Source: an uncultured Armatimonadota bacterium
GTDB taxonomy: Bacteria; Armatimonadota; Armatimonadia; Armatimonadales; Armatimonadaceae
Assembly (NCBI GenBank): GCA_903924445.1
Contig: CAIYBQ010000219.1
Coordinates: 1-6,678 of the forward strand
Length of the DNA stretch: 6,678 nucleotides
Reading direction: 5' to 3'
Below the pieces are notes generated by a model. It was not told the DNA's origin. It was given only the letters and a program-made list of their open reading frames with translations, and searched no databases. A program made the translations under genes and the position numbers. The first letter of the stretch is position 1, and each line of letters starts with the position of its first letter. This document shows positions 1-6,333 of this stretch, one piece after another.

Positions 1-537
1 AATGTAGACCGGCCGCAGGTCATCAATGGACATTTGTGCACTTTGCGGCAGCAGCTTACCTGAGATCTGGGCGACGATAACGTAGCCAATGCTTCCATAG
101 ACCCGCAGCTGTGAGTACGCATCCCCGCTGCCATCCGGGCCGACCAGCCGCCCAATAATCACGCCTCCGACGATATTCAGGTATTGGTAGCCATTAAGGA
201 CGACTGCCTGAAGGAGGAAGAACTTCCAAGGCGCCGAGACGTAGGGGAACGCTGCCATCGCCGCCGCGGCCGCGGTCCCACAGATAAACATCACCGGCCG
301 GCGCGCATCCCATTTGTCTGACAGCTTTCCGAGCAGTGGTTGGATACCAAGGCCGGTCAGGAGAGCGCAGCTGGAGACGATGTTGATCTGGAGTGTGGAG
401 AGACCGGATGCTTTCCAAAAGGGAGCTGTGTAAGGCTCGAGGAGACCGTAAACCGATACGGTTACTGCCATCACAAAACTAAGGAGAATACATTTTGCCC
501 AGCTGATACCCGGAAGGATGCTTTCTTTAGCCAGCAT
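1..537 (-). CDS. MFS transporter, N-terminal part (paralogue A, cut by left edge)
   Basis: Major facilitator superfamily permease of the inner membrane; only the first 179 residues are visible because the frame stays open to base 1. It starts at ATG 537-535. Hydrophobic segments lie around residues 15-32, 50-69, 83-99, 105-130 and 146-160. The superfamily's loop 2-3 motif is present as GKLSDKWDARRP at about 70-81. The stretch YSQLRVYGSIGYV (about 141-153) resembles the R-x-x-GS-x-x-[FY] signature of the LacY/HcaT-like MFS_1_like branch. The protein aligns almost without gaps to the product of the gene just upstream (527-1819), sharing SW-x-KCI, EPYT/QPYT, the SD-x-WDAR motif, GVIIGR and GKLLP, so the two are tandem duplicates that have diverged. 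The start lies inside the upstream gene with an 11-nt overlap and no visible Shine-Dalgarno, so translation is probably coupled. The substrate cannot be told from sequence. Confidence 0.9.
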   Translation of the reverse strand, partial: MLAKESILPGISWAKCILLSFVMAVTVSVYGLLEPYTAPFWKASGLSTLQINIVSSCALLTGLGIQPLLGKLSDKWDARRPVMFICGTAAAAAMAAFPYVSAPWKFFLLQAVVLNGYQYLNIVGGVIIGRLVGPDGSGDAYSQLRVYGSIGYVIVAQISGKLLPQSAQMSIDDLRPVYI

Positions 538-1819
538 CGTGATCCAGTCGTCTGCTTAGGATGGCTTTCCGGTGGCGGAAGGATGGATGTGATTCATCCA
601 CAAAGAGGAATAAGATCAGCCCACCGATGCTGGCAACTCCGCTCATCGTAAAGAACATCGCGGGAAAGCCGTAATTTTGCATCATCCAGCCGCAGAGCCA
701 CATGCTAAGTGCGGTGGAGATGCCGGCGGTTACGGCGAGGCGTGCCTGCTCACTGCCGCGCTTGGATTCATCGGAGCAGTCATTGATGTAAGCGATCGCG
801 ATGGCGCCGACGATTCCGAAGTTCAGGCCATGGAGAGACTGCACGACGGCGGCCCAGAGCGGAGTTGGCGCGTAGTTGTAGGCGATGAGACGAAGGGGCA
901 GTAAGCAGAACGCCAGAAGTAGCGCGGGGCGCCGCCCCGTGCGGTCTGTGAACTTACCGACCTGAAACATCACCAGGACTTCGGTAACCACGCCGAAGGC
1001 GAAGAACACGCCCAAGTCGGATGGCTTTGCGTGCAGGACCTCGGTCAGATAGATCGGGAGGTTGGCGGAAACCCCATAAAGCGCACCTTGGTAAAACGCA
1101 AAGGCAAGCAAAAAGGGTGGAATCAGCTTTGGCATCGGCTGGCTGTTCTGAACTTTTGATAGCTTGTCGGTTGATTCAGTGTCATCGCTGGTCACCAAGT
1201 CGTGGACAATGGTCCCCTTTTTTGGATCAGGAATGCGCGTTGAGAGCAGCCCGATGGCGATGTAAATAATCGGTCCGATGATAAAGATTGGTTGCAGGTC
1301 TACAGCTGTGAGCGTGCCACGGTTTGGGAGCAGCTTTCCGCAAACGACAGCTACGATGATGTACGTGATGCTTCCGAGCACCCGAAAGCGTGTATAGGCG
1401 CCGCCGCTGCGCGCGGGACCGGCGATCCGCCCGATGATGACGCCAGACACCGTGTTCAGGTACGTGAATCCATTTGTGCCGAAGATCGAAAGAATCAGCA
1501 GAATGGTGAACGAGTTTGAGATGGGAAAGAGGCTGTATGCGATGGCTGCGACGATGGCTGCGCCTAGGATGAGTGGTTTACGGGCATCCCATGTATCCGA
1601 AAGGCGGCCGATCAGGGGCTGTACGACCATCCCCGACAGCAACGCGATACCGGCGACCAGGTTGATCTCCCATTTACTGAGGCCGGCTGCGAGGAGATAC
1701 GGGTTTGTGTAGGGCTGGATGATGCCAAAGCTGCCTGTGATGAAGGCCATCATCAGACCCAAAAATATGCACTTCTCCCAAGAAACACCGGGGAGAGGAG
1801 AGGGAAATCGTTTCAGCAT
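527..1819 (-). CDS. MFS transporter, complete (paralogue B)
   Basis: Complete 430-residue major facilitator permease, a normal length for twelve membrane segments. Motif A is seen in the first half as GRLSDTWDARKP (71-82), and its internal repeat in the second half as GKFTDRTGRRPAL (288-300). A hydrophilic central loop (about 195-230, acidic then basic) separates the two six-helix halves. The segment TRFRVLGSITYI (about 143-154) resembles the MFS_1_like branch (nucleoside, sugar and aromatic acid symporters such as HcaT), but specificity cannot be assigned. The C-terminus is short, basic and probably cytoplasmic. ATG 1819-1817 follows the DUF4097 gene stop by 3 nt. The only ribosome-binding-like bases (AAGG) lie 1 nt before the ATG, too close to work normally, which points to coupling with the upstream gene. 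Its 3' end overlaps the start of paralogue A by 11 nt. An efflux or uptake role together with paralogue A, possibly as a heterodimer, is inference only. Confidence 0.93.
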   Translation of the reverse strand: MLKRFPSPLPGVSWEKCIFLGLMMAFITGSFGIIQPYTNPYLLAAGLSKWEINLVAGIALLSGMVVQPLIGRLSDTWDARKPLILGAAIVAAIAYSLFPISNSFTILLILSIFGTNGFTYLNTVSGVIIGRIAGPARSGGAYTRFRVLGSITYIIVAVVCGKLLPNRGTLTAVDLQPIFIIGPIIYIAIGLLSTRIPDPKKGTIVHDLVTSDDTESTDKLSKVQNSQPMPKLIPPFLLAFAFYQGALYGVSANLPIYLTEVLHAKPSDLGVFFAFGVVTEVLVMFQVGKFTDRTGRRPALLLAFCLLPLRLIAYNYAPTPLWAAVVQSLHGLNFGIVGAIAIAYINDCSDESKRGSEQARLAVTAGISTALSMWLCGWMMQNYGFPAMFFTMSGVASIGGLILFLFVDESHPSFRHRKAILSRRLDHDAG

Positions 1820-1822
1820 GCC

Positions 1823-2719
1823 TTAGGTTTTGTCCAATGTGGCATTACCAACGGCAGTTTGAATCTGCACTGTGGTACCGCCTCCATTGACCATCCCTGC
1901 GTAGACGGCCCCCATGTCACCGAGGGCGCGGTTGCTCTTCGGGATGTTCCATGCACAGCGCGCCTTGCCATTTGCGGTCAGCACCGTGGCCAGCATTTTG
2001 CTGTTTCCCGGGACCTGAACGGTGACATCGCCGCTGCCGCTTTGGCAAAGCAGCTCCGTCTTTGGGAGCTTGGTAAAGACTGCCTTCAAAATGCCCCTTT
2101 GGGTTTGAAGGGTGCACTGGGATGCCTCTAGCAGCGTGATACGGTCGCACTTAATGTCTCCGCTATTGACGGAAATCGTGAGGTCGCCAACCGAGCCATC
2201 CATTTCAACATTGCCCGTGCCGACGGTTACCACAGCGCTCTTGCGGATTTTCTGGTCTTTGAGGCGGACAGGTCCGGATTCTGAGCGGCATGTGATGTAT
2301 GCAAAGTCGCCTTGAAGATTGGTTTCACCCTGGATGATGCTGGTGCTAATCGTAAGGCCGGGAGGTGCGATGATTTCGATGATCAAGCGGACATCCGCTT
2401 CTTCTTTGGCATCGATTGCATACGATGGCAGCCGATCGGTCAGCGTGACGGTGCGATCACCAAACTCCACAAGCTCTAGGGAGTCATCGAGGAGCGCACG
2501 GGCGATCTCGCGGCGCTTCGCCTTGACGATACGCGTGGTTTTCATCGAGAGTGTTTTCGCCCCATTATTGACCTGTAGGCGAATTTCTCCGACTTGCACG
2601 GTGAGTTTGATGGATTGAACGGAGCGTGCCGGGTAGAGCCACGGCATTTCCCGCTTTTCTTCAGCCAAGCGTCCGCGCCGGAGGTTTGTTCGGAGCGGAT
2701 TTCCCGGCGTTGGTTGCAT
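1823..2719 (-). CDS. DUF4097-like repetitive beta-strand protein, no signal peptide
   Basis: 298-residue protein of unknown function. From about residue 36 it is built of short alternating strands with turn motifs rich in Gly, Ser and Asn: SGPVRL (148-153), GTGNVEM (167-173), NSGDIKCDRI (186-195), SGSGDVTVQVP (227-237) and TAVGNATL (288-295). This pattern, with a central IIAPPGLTI (116-124), is typical of DUF4097-type putative adhesin or right-handed beta-helix proteins. Most family members are exported or anchored. Here the N-terminus is charged (RRGRLAEEKRE, about 14-24) with no hydrophobic core, so it is predicted cytoplasmic unless a non-classical route is used. Five cysteines are scattered (143, 191, 202, 225, 255). 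The chosen ATG at 2719 fits a promoter whose -10 ends 5 nt upstream. An in-frame ATG at 2647 (Met25), just before PWLYP, is the alternative. It is the first gene of a tight cluster with two MFS transporters, so a role connected with their substrate or the envelope is conceivable but unproven. Confidence 0.8.
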   Translation of the reverse strand: MQPTPGNPLRTNLRRGRLAEEKREMPWLYPARSVQSIKLTVQVGEIRLQVNNGAKTLSMKTTRIVKAKRREIARALLDDSLELVEFGDRTVTLTDRLPSYAIDAKEEADVRLIIEIIAPPGLTISTSIIQGETNLQGDFAYITCRSESGPVRLKDQKIRKSAVVTVGTGNVEMDGSVGDLTISVNSGDIKCDRITLLEASQCTLQTQRGILKAVFTKLPKTELLCQSGSGDVTVQVPGNSKMLATVLTANGKARCAWNIPKSNRALGDMGAVYAGMVNGGGTTVQIQTAVGNATLDKT

Positions 2720-2724
2720 ATATC

Positions 2725-2754
2725 AAATTACCCCGGGTATGGGGTTTTCGTCAC
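2725..2754 (-). promoter_or_regulatory. Candidate promoter of the DUF4097-MFS operon, near-leaderless
   Basis: Read on the minus strand, GTGACG (2754-2749, four of six matches to TTGACA) is followed by an 18-nt spacer and TAATTT (2730-2725, fits TAnnnT). After that come 5 nt and then the ATG at 2719. A start site about 7 nt past the -10 would fall on or beside the ATG, giving little or no 5' leader. There is no good Shine-Dalgarno at a usable distance, which agrees with this. Assigned by eye, not measured. Confidence 0.45.
2730..2745. repeat. Inverted repeat ACCCC-6-GGGGT in the promoter spacer
   Basis: ACCCC (2730-2734) and GGGGT (2741-2745) are perfect 5-bp inverted arms around a 6-nt centre. 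They lie between the candidate -35 and -10 of the DUF4097 operon, touching the -10. Such a position suits a repressor site or a MerR-type activator site. The arms are short and GC-rich, so chance is possible. It is too short, and lacks the T-run, to be a convincing terminator for the upstream DUF92 gene. Confidence 0.3.
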
Positions 2755-2791
2755 GCTAAGAATTCGGCGAATAGATGTCCGGGATGGCGCG

Positions 2792-3607
2792 TTATCCCAA
2801 GACAAACTTGATAATCAAACCTGCGGTCACCGCGCCTGTCAGGGAACACGCAAAGTTCACGACATCATTGTTGAAGCCTTTGATCCCGCGATACATCCGG
2901 GTTCGCTTGCCGCAGTGAAACTTCTTTTCTGTTGTCGTCGAGCAGACAGCGCAGCGCCGAAGCTCCTGAAGCGTAGAGCCAAGCATTGTGTCTGCCGTTG
3001 CTCCGAGGAGCCCGCCAAAAATCACCGCAAACGACACCGGACTGGCCACCTGCCACTTTGTTATTGACATCCAAGCGAGAATCGCAAGGGAAATCGCTCC
3101 AGCAAACGACCCATAAATGCCCGCCATCGTAATGCCACCGCTGGTTCCCGCGAGAACAGGCTTCCGTGTAAACCAGTCAACAGGATTTGTCCCGTAGGTC
3201 CGGCCGATCTCTGTAGACCAGGTGTCCGTCATGGCTGCGGCAATCGCACCGAGCAGCGCCGCGTCCCAGACCGGGTTTCCTTTGCTGACAATAATCATGA
3301 CTGCGCACAATGCGGCGACGCCACCATTTGCCAAGACCTGCGCCGCATCCCGCTTGTCGCCCTTCGCAACAACATCATCCACGATAGATGCTGGCAAACC
3401 CTTCTTTCGGTTACGCGACAAATAGCCACTGGAACCGAAGAAAAACAACAGACACAGCGTTCCGTACCAGGGGGCACACGCGTGAATGATGGCTCCGATG
3501 AGAACGGCTGCTACGGCTCCATCACGAGTTAGCAGCTTCAACTTATAGGCCGGTAACACGATACCGGTCGCAAGGAGAAATGCAATTGCAAGGGAAGTGA
3601 TGGTCAT
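2792..3607 (-). CDS. DUF92/TMEM19-family integral membrane protein
   Basis: Polytopic membrane protein of 271 residues from the chosen start. Family landmarks in order: LLTRDGAVAAVLIG (25-38), a glycine-rich helix with GSSGYLSR, KRDAAQVLANGG (85-96), TDTWSTEIG (127-135), AGTSGGIT (153-160), GATADTMLGSTLQ (202-214), a cysteine/histidine cluster C219-x2-C222-x8-HC (231-232), and FNNDVVNF (245-252). About six or seven hydrophobic helices can be seen. Plant and cyanobacterial relatives include VTE6, a phytyl-phosphate kinase, so a prenyl-phosphate kinase-like or related lipid activity is possible; most bacterial members are uncharacterised. ATG 3607 was chosen because it lies right before the first helix. 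Met34 of the longer frame (ATG 3643) would add 12 residues and the longest frame starts at 3742, but those extensions are not hydrophobic and run into the divergent promoter region. A 72-bp gap separates its stop from the next gene, so co-transcription is possible but there is also a local promoter. Confidence 0.88.
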   Translation of the reverse strand: MTITSLAIAFLLATGIVLPAYKLKLLTRDGAVAAVLIGAIIHACAPWYGTLCLLFFFGSSGYLSRNRKKGLPASIVDDVVAKGDKRDAAQVLANGGVAALCAVMIIVSKGNPVWDAALLGAIAAAMTDTWSTEIGRTYGTNPVDWFTRKPVLAGTSGGITMAGIYGSFAGAISLAILAWMSITKWQVASPVSFAVIFGGLLGATADTMLGSTLQELRRCAVCSTTTEKKFHCGKRTRMYRGIKGFNNDVVNFACSLTGAVTAGLIIKFVLG

Positions 3608-3752
3608 GGTTTGTCGGTATGGAATGGGTACAGAAATCTGCATCACCAGAGCACTATTATGGTGCCCAAAAAGCGTTGTTGGTATGTCTTTGGCAATCGG
3701 TGACGGTGAGACAGCGCAAACATCGCGGATGCGTGGTATCACCTTTCGCTGG
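3608..3752. promoter_or_regulatory. Divergent intergenic region between DUF92 gene and truB
   Basis: 145 bp between two divergently read genes, so both promoters should lie here. The only AT-rich core is at 3652-3664: TATTAT (3655-3660) is -10-like on the plus strand, and CATAAT (3661-3656) is -10-like on the minus strand. The two overlap inside a 13-bp imperfect dyad with CAC and GTG ends. No good -35 was found 16-18 nt upstream in either direction, and no extended TGn is present, so the assignment is tentative. If correct, the truB mRNA would have a leader of roughly 85 nt, while the minus transcript would start near 3643, allowing the longer DUF92 start there. No riboswitch or attenuator structure is evident. 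Confidence 0.35.
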
Positions 3753-4673
3753 ATGGATGGATTTCTTAGTATCGATAAACCTGCCGGATGGACCTCCCAT
3801 GATGTGGTTGGCTACATCCGTAAGACCTTCCGTACCAAGCGCGTAGGCCATGCCGGAACCCTTGACCCGGATGCAACGGGAGTGCTCCTTGTAGCCGTCG
3901 GAAGCGCTACACGTCTCCTCCCATACGTCCAAACCGAACCAAAAATTTATATTGCTAGTGCCGCCTTTGGCATTGCTACAACCACCGAGGATGCAAGCGG
4001 CATCGAAACCGCGCGGGAAACGGCATGTGCGCTGACTGCCGATGCAATCGCTGCTGTGCTGCCTCGCTTTATTGGGGATATTGAGCAGATTCCCCCGATG
4101 GTCTCCGCTGTCCACCATAATGGCCAGAGACTCTACGACCTCGCCCGCAAAGGGATTACCGTTGAGCGCGCAGCGCGCACCATCAAGATTTTTGACATCA
4201 CACAGGGAGATTTCATCCCCGGGGATGTCGCGACCTGCGGCCTGACCATCAGCTGTGGAACCGGAACGTACATTCGTACTCTCTGCGTTGATATTGGTGC
4301 GGCTGTAAATCTCCCGGCCCATATGGCCACGCTGCGCCGGATACAGGTTGGTCCACATTTGGCGGATGGCTGTATTGCACCAGACCAGGCTACGGAAGCG
4401 CACCTGCGCCCGATGGCCGAGCTCCTCCCAGAGTGGCCTCACATTGTGTGTGATGATGCTGCTTTGACGGCACTTTCCTTTGGCCGTGAGCTGGGTGCAG
4501 ACTACTTGGATGCATCTAAGTGCGAGCCCGTCGTCGCAAATGATCCTGCAGCACATGCGCTTGGAATCGGACCAACTGGAGAGATTGTCGCGTTGTTAAA
4601 GGCTACTCCACGTGGAACTTGGCAGCCGATTCGGGTGTTCCTTGATGTCGAAGGGAGCCCAAAACGTGGCTAA
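3753..4673 (+). CDS. truB: tRNA pseudouridine(55) synthase TruB
   Basis: Converts uridine 55 in the T-loop of tRNAs to pseudouridine (EC 5.4.99.25), in the cytoplasm. From the chosen start the protein has 306 residues, normal for the family. Landmarks: LSIDKPAGWTS (5-15), the catalytic motif GHAGTLDPDATG (32-43) with nucleophile Asp38, KIYIASAAFG (64-73) with the conserved Tyr66, IPPMVSAVHHNGQRLY (113-128), and GTYIRT (171-176) with Arg175. The C-terminal 80 residues end in TGEIVALLK and QPIRVF, matching the reduced PUA-like domain. ATG 3753 (MDGFLSIDKP) is preferred because family members enter the DKP motif within a few residues to about fifteen; ATG 3729, eight codons upstream, is also possible. 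The start lies in three tandem GGAT units (3751-3762), and no strong Shine-Dalgarno precedes either start. The stop overlaps ribF by 8 nt. A 299-residue frame on the opposite strand is a shadow. Confidence 0.96.
   Translation: MDGFLSIDKPAGWTSHDVVGYIRKTFRTKRVGHAGTLDPDATGVLLVAVGSATRLLPYVQTEPKIYIASAAFGIATTTEDASGIETARETACALTADAIAAVLPRFIGDIEQIPPMVSAVHHNGQRLYDLARKGITVERAARTIKIFDITQGDFIPGDVATCGLTISCGTGTYIRTLCVDIGAAVNLPAHMATLRRIQVGPHLADGCIAPDQATEAHLRPMAELLPEWPHIVCDDAALTALSFGRELGADYLDASKCEPVVANDPAAHALGIGPTGEIVALLKATPRGTWQPIRVFLDVEGSPKRG
4651..4657 (+). promoter_or_regulatory. Ribosome-binding site deciding the GTG start of ribF
   Basis: AAGGGAG lies 8 nt before GTG 4666, the best-placed and strongest Shine-Dalgarno in the window. 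It sits inside the last codons of truB. It favours GTG 4666 over the in-frame ATGs at 4645 and 4612, which lie upstream of this site and deeper inside truB. Confidence 0.75.
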
Positions 4674-5592
4674 ACCAACATCTGTAGCGGCTCTTGGAAT
4701 CTTTGATGGCGTTCACCTCGGACATCAGGAGCTCTTGAAGCAGGCGGCATTACTTGCGGAAGAAATAGGGGCTACCCCGATGGCGGTGACTTTTGATCCG
4801 CATCCCCAGGCGCTCCTCCGCCCCGAAATGGCTCCTAAGCTCCTGCAAACCATTACCTCCCGGGTTCAGTTCCTCCATCACTACGGCGCGTTGCGTGTGG
4901 ATGTGATTCCCTTTACACCCGAGTTTGCCGGGCTCGAACCGGAGGCGTTTTTAGCATCCATTTGCGATGGCCAGGCAAATGTTGCCGGAATCGTTGTGGG
5001 CGTGGACTTCCGCTTTGGAAGAGGCCGCAGCGGGGATACGGCGACCATCACCGCGTATGCGAAGGAACGCGGGATTGCGGTTCGGGTTGTGGATGAAGTG
5101 ATGCACGCGGGGATCGCCGTGCGTTCGACGGCTGTTCGGTCAGCCCTTGCTGGCAATGCCATTGATGCTGTAACGGCGCTACTTGGGCGTCACTGGAGCC
5201 TAACGGGTGGCGTTGTGCGCGGAAAGCAGCTGGGGCGCCAGCTTGGCTGGCCGACGGCAAATGTTGCCCACGGGAATGATTTGGCGATGCCGATGCCGGG
5301 TGTCTACGCCGGCTGGGCGCAAGGCGCCTTCGGCCGCCGCTTGGCCGCTGTGTCCATCGGGACCAATCCCACCGTCTCCGAAGGCAACCCAGTCACCTTT
5401 GAGGCCTACTTGCTCGACTTTGATGGCGACCTCTACGACACCGAGCTCACCGTTGGATTAGTCGCTCACATCCGGGGGACTCAGAAATTCGCAAGCCTCG
5501 ATGCCCTGAAAGCACGCATCGCGGAGGATGTCACAGAGACCCGCCGCCTAATGGCCGGAACTTTGTGGGAGAATGTCTCCGAACATGGATAG
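4666..5592 (+). CDS. ribF: Bifunctional riboflavin kinase/FAD synthetase RibF
   Basis: Phosphorylates riboflavin to FMN and adenylylates FMN to FAD (EC 2.7.1.26 and 2.7.7.2), in the cytoplasm. 308 residues from GTG 4666, the usual length. The N-terminal nucleotidyltransferase domain shows GIFDGVHLGH (11-20), TFDPHP (42-47), VGVDFRFGRGRSGD (111-124) and RSTAVR (153-158), the counterpart of the usual ISSTRIR. The C-terminal flavokinase domain shows GKQLGRQLGWPTAN (186-199), PMPGVYAGW (209-217), SIGTNPT (230-236) and FEAYLLDFDGDLY (245-257) with the likely catalytic Glu246, ending in the IRGTQKF block (269-275). The leader before the GIFDG motif is only ten residues, shorter than in most homologues, but the core is complete. 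Start is chosen from the Shine-Dalgarno at 4651-4657 and the 8-nt overlap with truB. It overlaps the next gene by another 8 nt, so truB, ribF and the methyltransferase gene are likely co-translated. Confidence 0.96.
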   Translation: MAKPTSVAALGIFDGVHLGHQELLKQAALLAEEIGATPMAVTFDPHPQALLRPEMAPKLLQTITSRVQFLHHYGALRVDVIPFTPEFAGLEPEAFLASICDGQANVAGIVVGVDFRFGRGRSGDTATITAYAKERGIAVRVVDEVMHAGIAVRSTAVRSALAGNAIDAVTALLGRHWSLTGGVVRGKQLGRQLGWPTANVAHGNDLAMPMPGVYAGWAQGAFGRRLAAVSIGTNPTVSEGNPVTFEAYLLDFDGDLYDTELTVGLVAHIRGTQKFASLDALKARIAEDVTETRRLMAGTLWENVSEHG

Positions 5593-6325
5593 CGCGTATT
5601 ACCACCAGATGTACAAACTCGAGGATGGCCACTGGTGGTTTATCGCGAGGCGTGAGTTTGCACGGACCCTGCTGAAACAAGCCCTTGGGCCACAGGAGCA
5701 GCCGCGGATTCTGGATCTTGGCTGTGGAACCGGCGGCATTCTCGACTCGCTACGCGGTATCGGACCCACAACCGGCGTGGATGTCGAACCGATGGCCCTC
5801 GACTTCTGCCGCGAACGCGGCCACGCGGATGTCATCGAAGCAAGTGGCACCGAACTGCCATTTAAGGATGCCTGCTTTGATGCGGTGGTCGCCCTCGATG
5901 TCTTTGAACACATCGATGATGACTGTAAAGCCATGCAAGAAGCCTTTCGAGTCCTAAAGCCGGGAGGCGTCGCGGTCATCACCGTACCGGCGTATCAAGG
6001 CCTTTGGAGCCGCCACGATGTCGCACTCCATCACCACCGGCGCTACACGCTCGGGTTGCTCTCGCAGCGCCTAACGGATGCGGGATTTGCCGTTCAGCAT
6101 CGAACCTACACGGTTTCAAGCTTGTTGCCAATGACCTGGTTTATTAGGCGGGTCCTCGGGCCATTCCGTAACGCGGGCGCTCCCGTCTCCGACATCAGGG
6201 CGACTCCGCCTTGGCTCAACCAGCTCTTGCTTGGGATACTGCGCTTGGAAAACTCCATCGCGAGCTGCTGTAGTATCCCGTTTGGTGTGACAGCGGCGAC
6301 CGTTGTGCGCAAACCGAGTGCCTAA
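5585..6325 (+). CDS. Class I SAM-dependent methyltransferase
   Basis: Transfers a methyl group from S-adenosylmethionine to an unknown acceptor. 246 residues with a Rossmann-like fold. Motif I is ILDLGCGTGG (42-51), the acidic end of strand 2 is GVDVEP (64-69), LPFKDACFDAVVALDVFEHI (91-110) covers the motif II/III region, and LKPGG (124-128) follows. Outside the core it has the N-terminal HWWF block (16-19), the HHHRRYT block (149-155), and the C-terminal PPWLNQLL...E...PFGVT arrangement (208-236). These recur in a methyltransferase subfamily that often lies near glycosyltransferase or envelope genes; that link is remembered family context, not shown here. ATG 5585 (MDSAYYHQMY) is preferred: it gives the same 8-nt overlap with the upstream stop as seen at truB/ribF and matches the usual family start. 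ATG 5573 adds four residues and lies only 1 nt after GGGAG (5567-5571), too close. A small-molecule, lipid or sugar acceptor are all open. Confidence 0.9.
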   Translation: MDSAYYHQMYKLEDGHWWFIARREFARTLLKQALGPQEQPRILDLGCGTGGILDSLRGIGPTTGVDVEPMALDFCRERGHADVIEASGTELPFKDACFDAVVALDVFEHIDDDCKAMQEAFRVLKPGGVAVITVPAYQGLWSRHDVALHHHRRYTLGLLSQRLTDAGFAVQHRTYTVSSLLPMTWFIRRVLGPFRNAGAPVSDIRATPPWLNQLLLGILRLENSIASCCSIPFGVTAATVVRKPSA

Positions 6326-6333
6326 AACCCCCT

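Noticed and set aside
1..1819. One transporter gene split by a frameshift
   Set aside because: The two frames are homologous to each other from their first residues, and the upstream one is a complete 430-residue permease, so this is a tandem duplication and not a broken gene.
2730..2745. Rho-independent terminator after the DUF92 gene
   Set aside because: The stem is only 5 bp and no T-run follows it in the minus-strand direction; it fits better as a possible operator.
2594..3067. A 157-codon plus-strand frame across the DUF4097/DUF92 junction
   Set aside because: It is antisense to two supported genes and spans their promoter gap. The composition is arbitrary and no start signal was seen.
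3608..3742. N-terminal extension of the DUF92 protein by up to 45 residues
   Set aside because: The extension is not hydrophobic, contains none of the family landmarks, and covers the region where the divergent promoters should be.
3657..4556. A 299-codon open frame on the minus strand opposite truB
   Set aside because: It lies fully antisense to truB, which has all its catalytic motifs. Its product is rich in Cys, Arg and Ser with no recognisable domain, as expected of a shadow frame.
5599..5982. A 127-codon minus-strand frame inside the methyltransferase gene
   Set aside because: Antisense to a gene with clear SAM-binding motifs; low-complexity Ser/Arg/Pro product.
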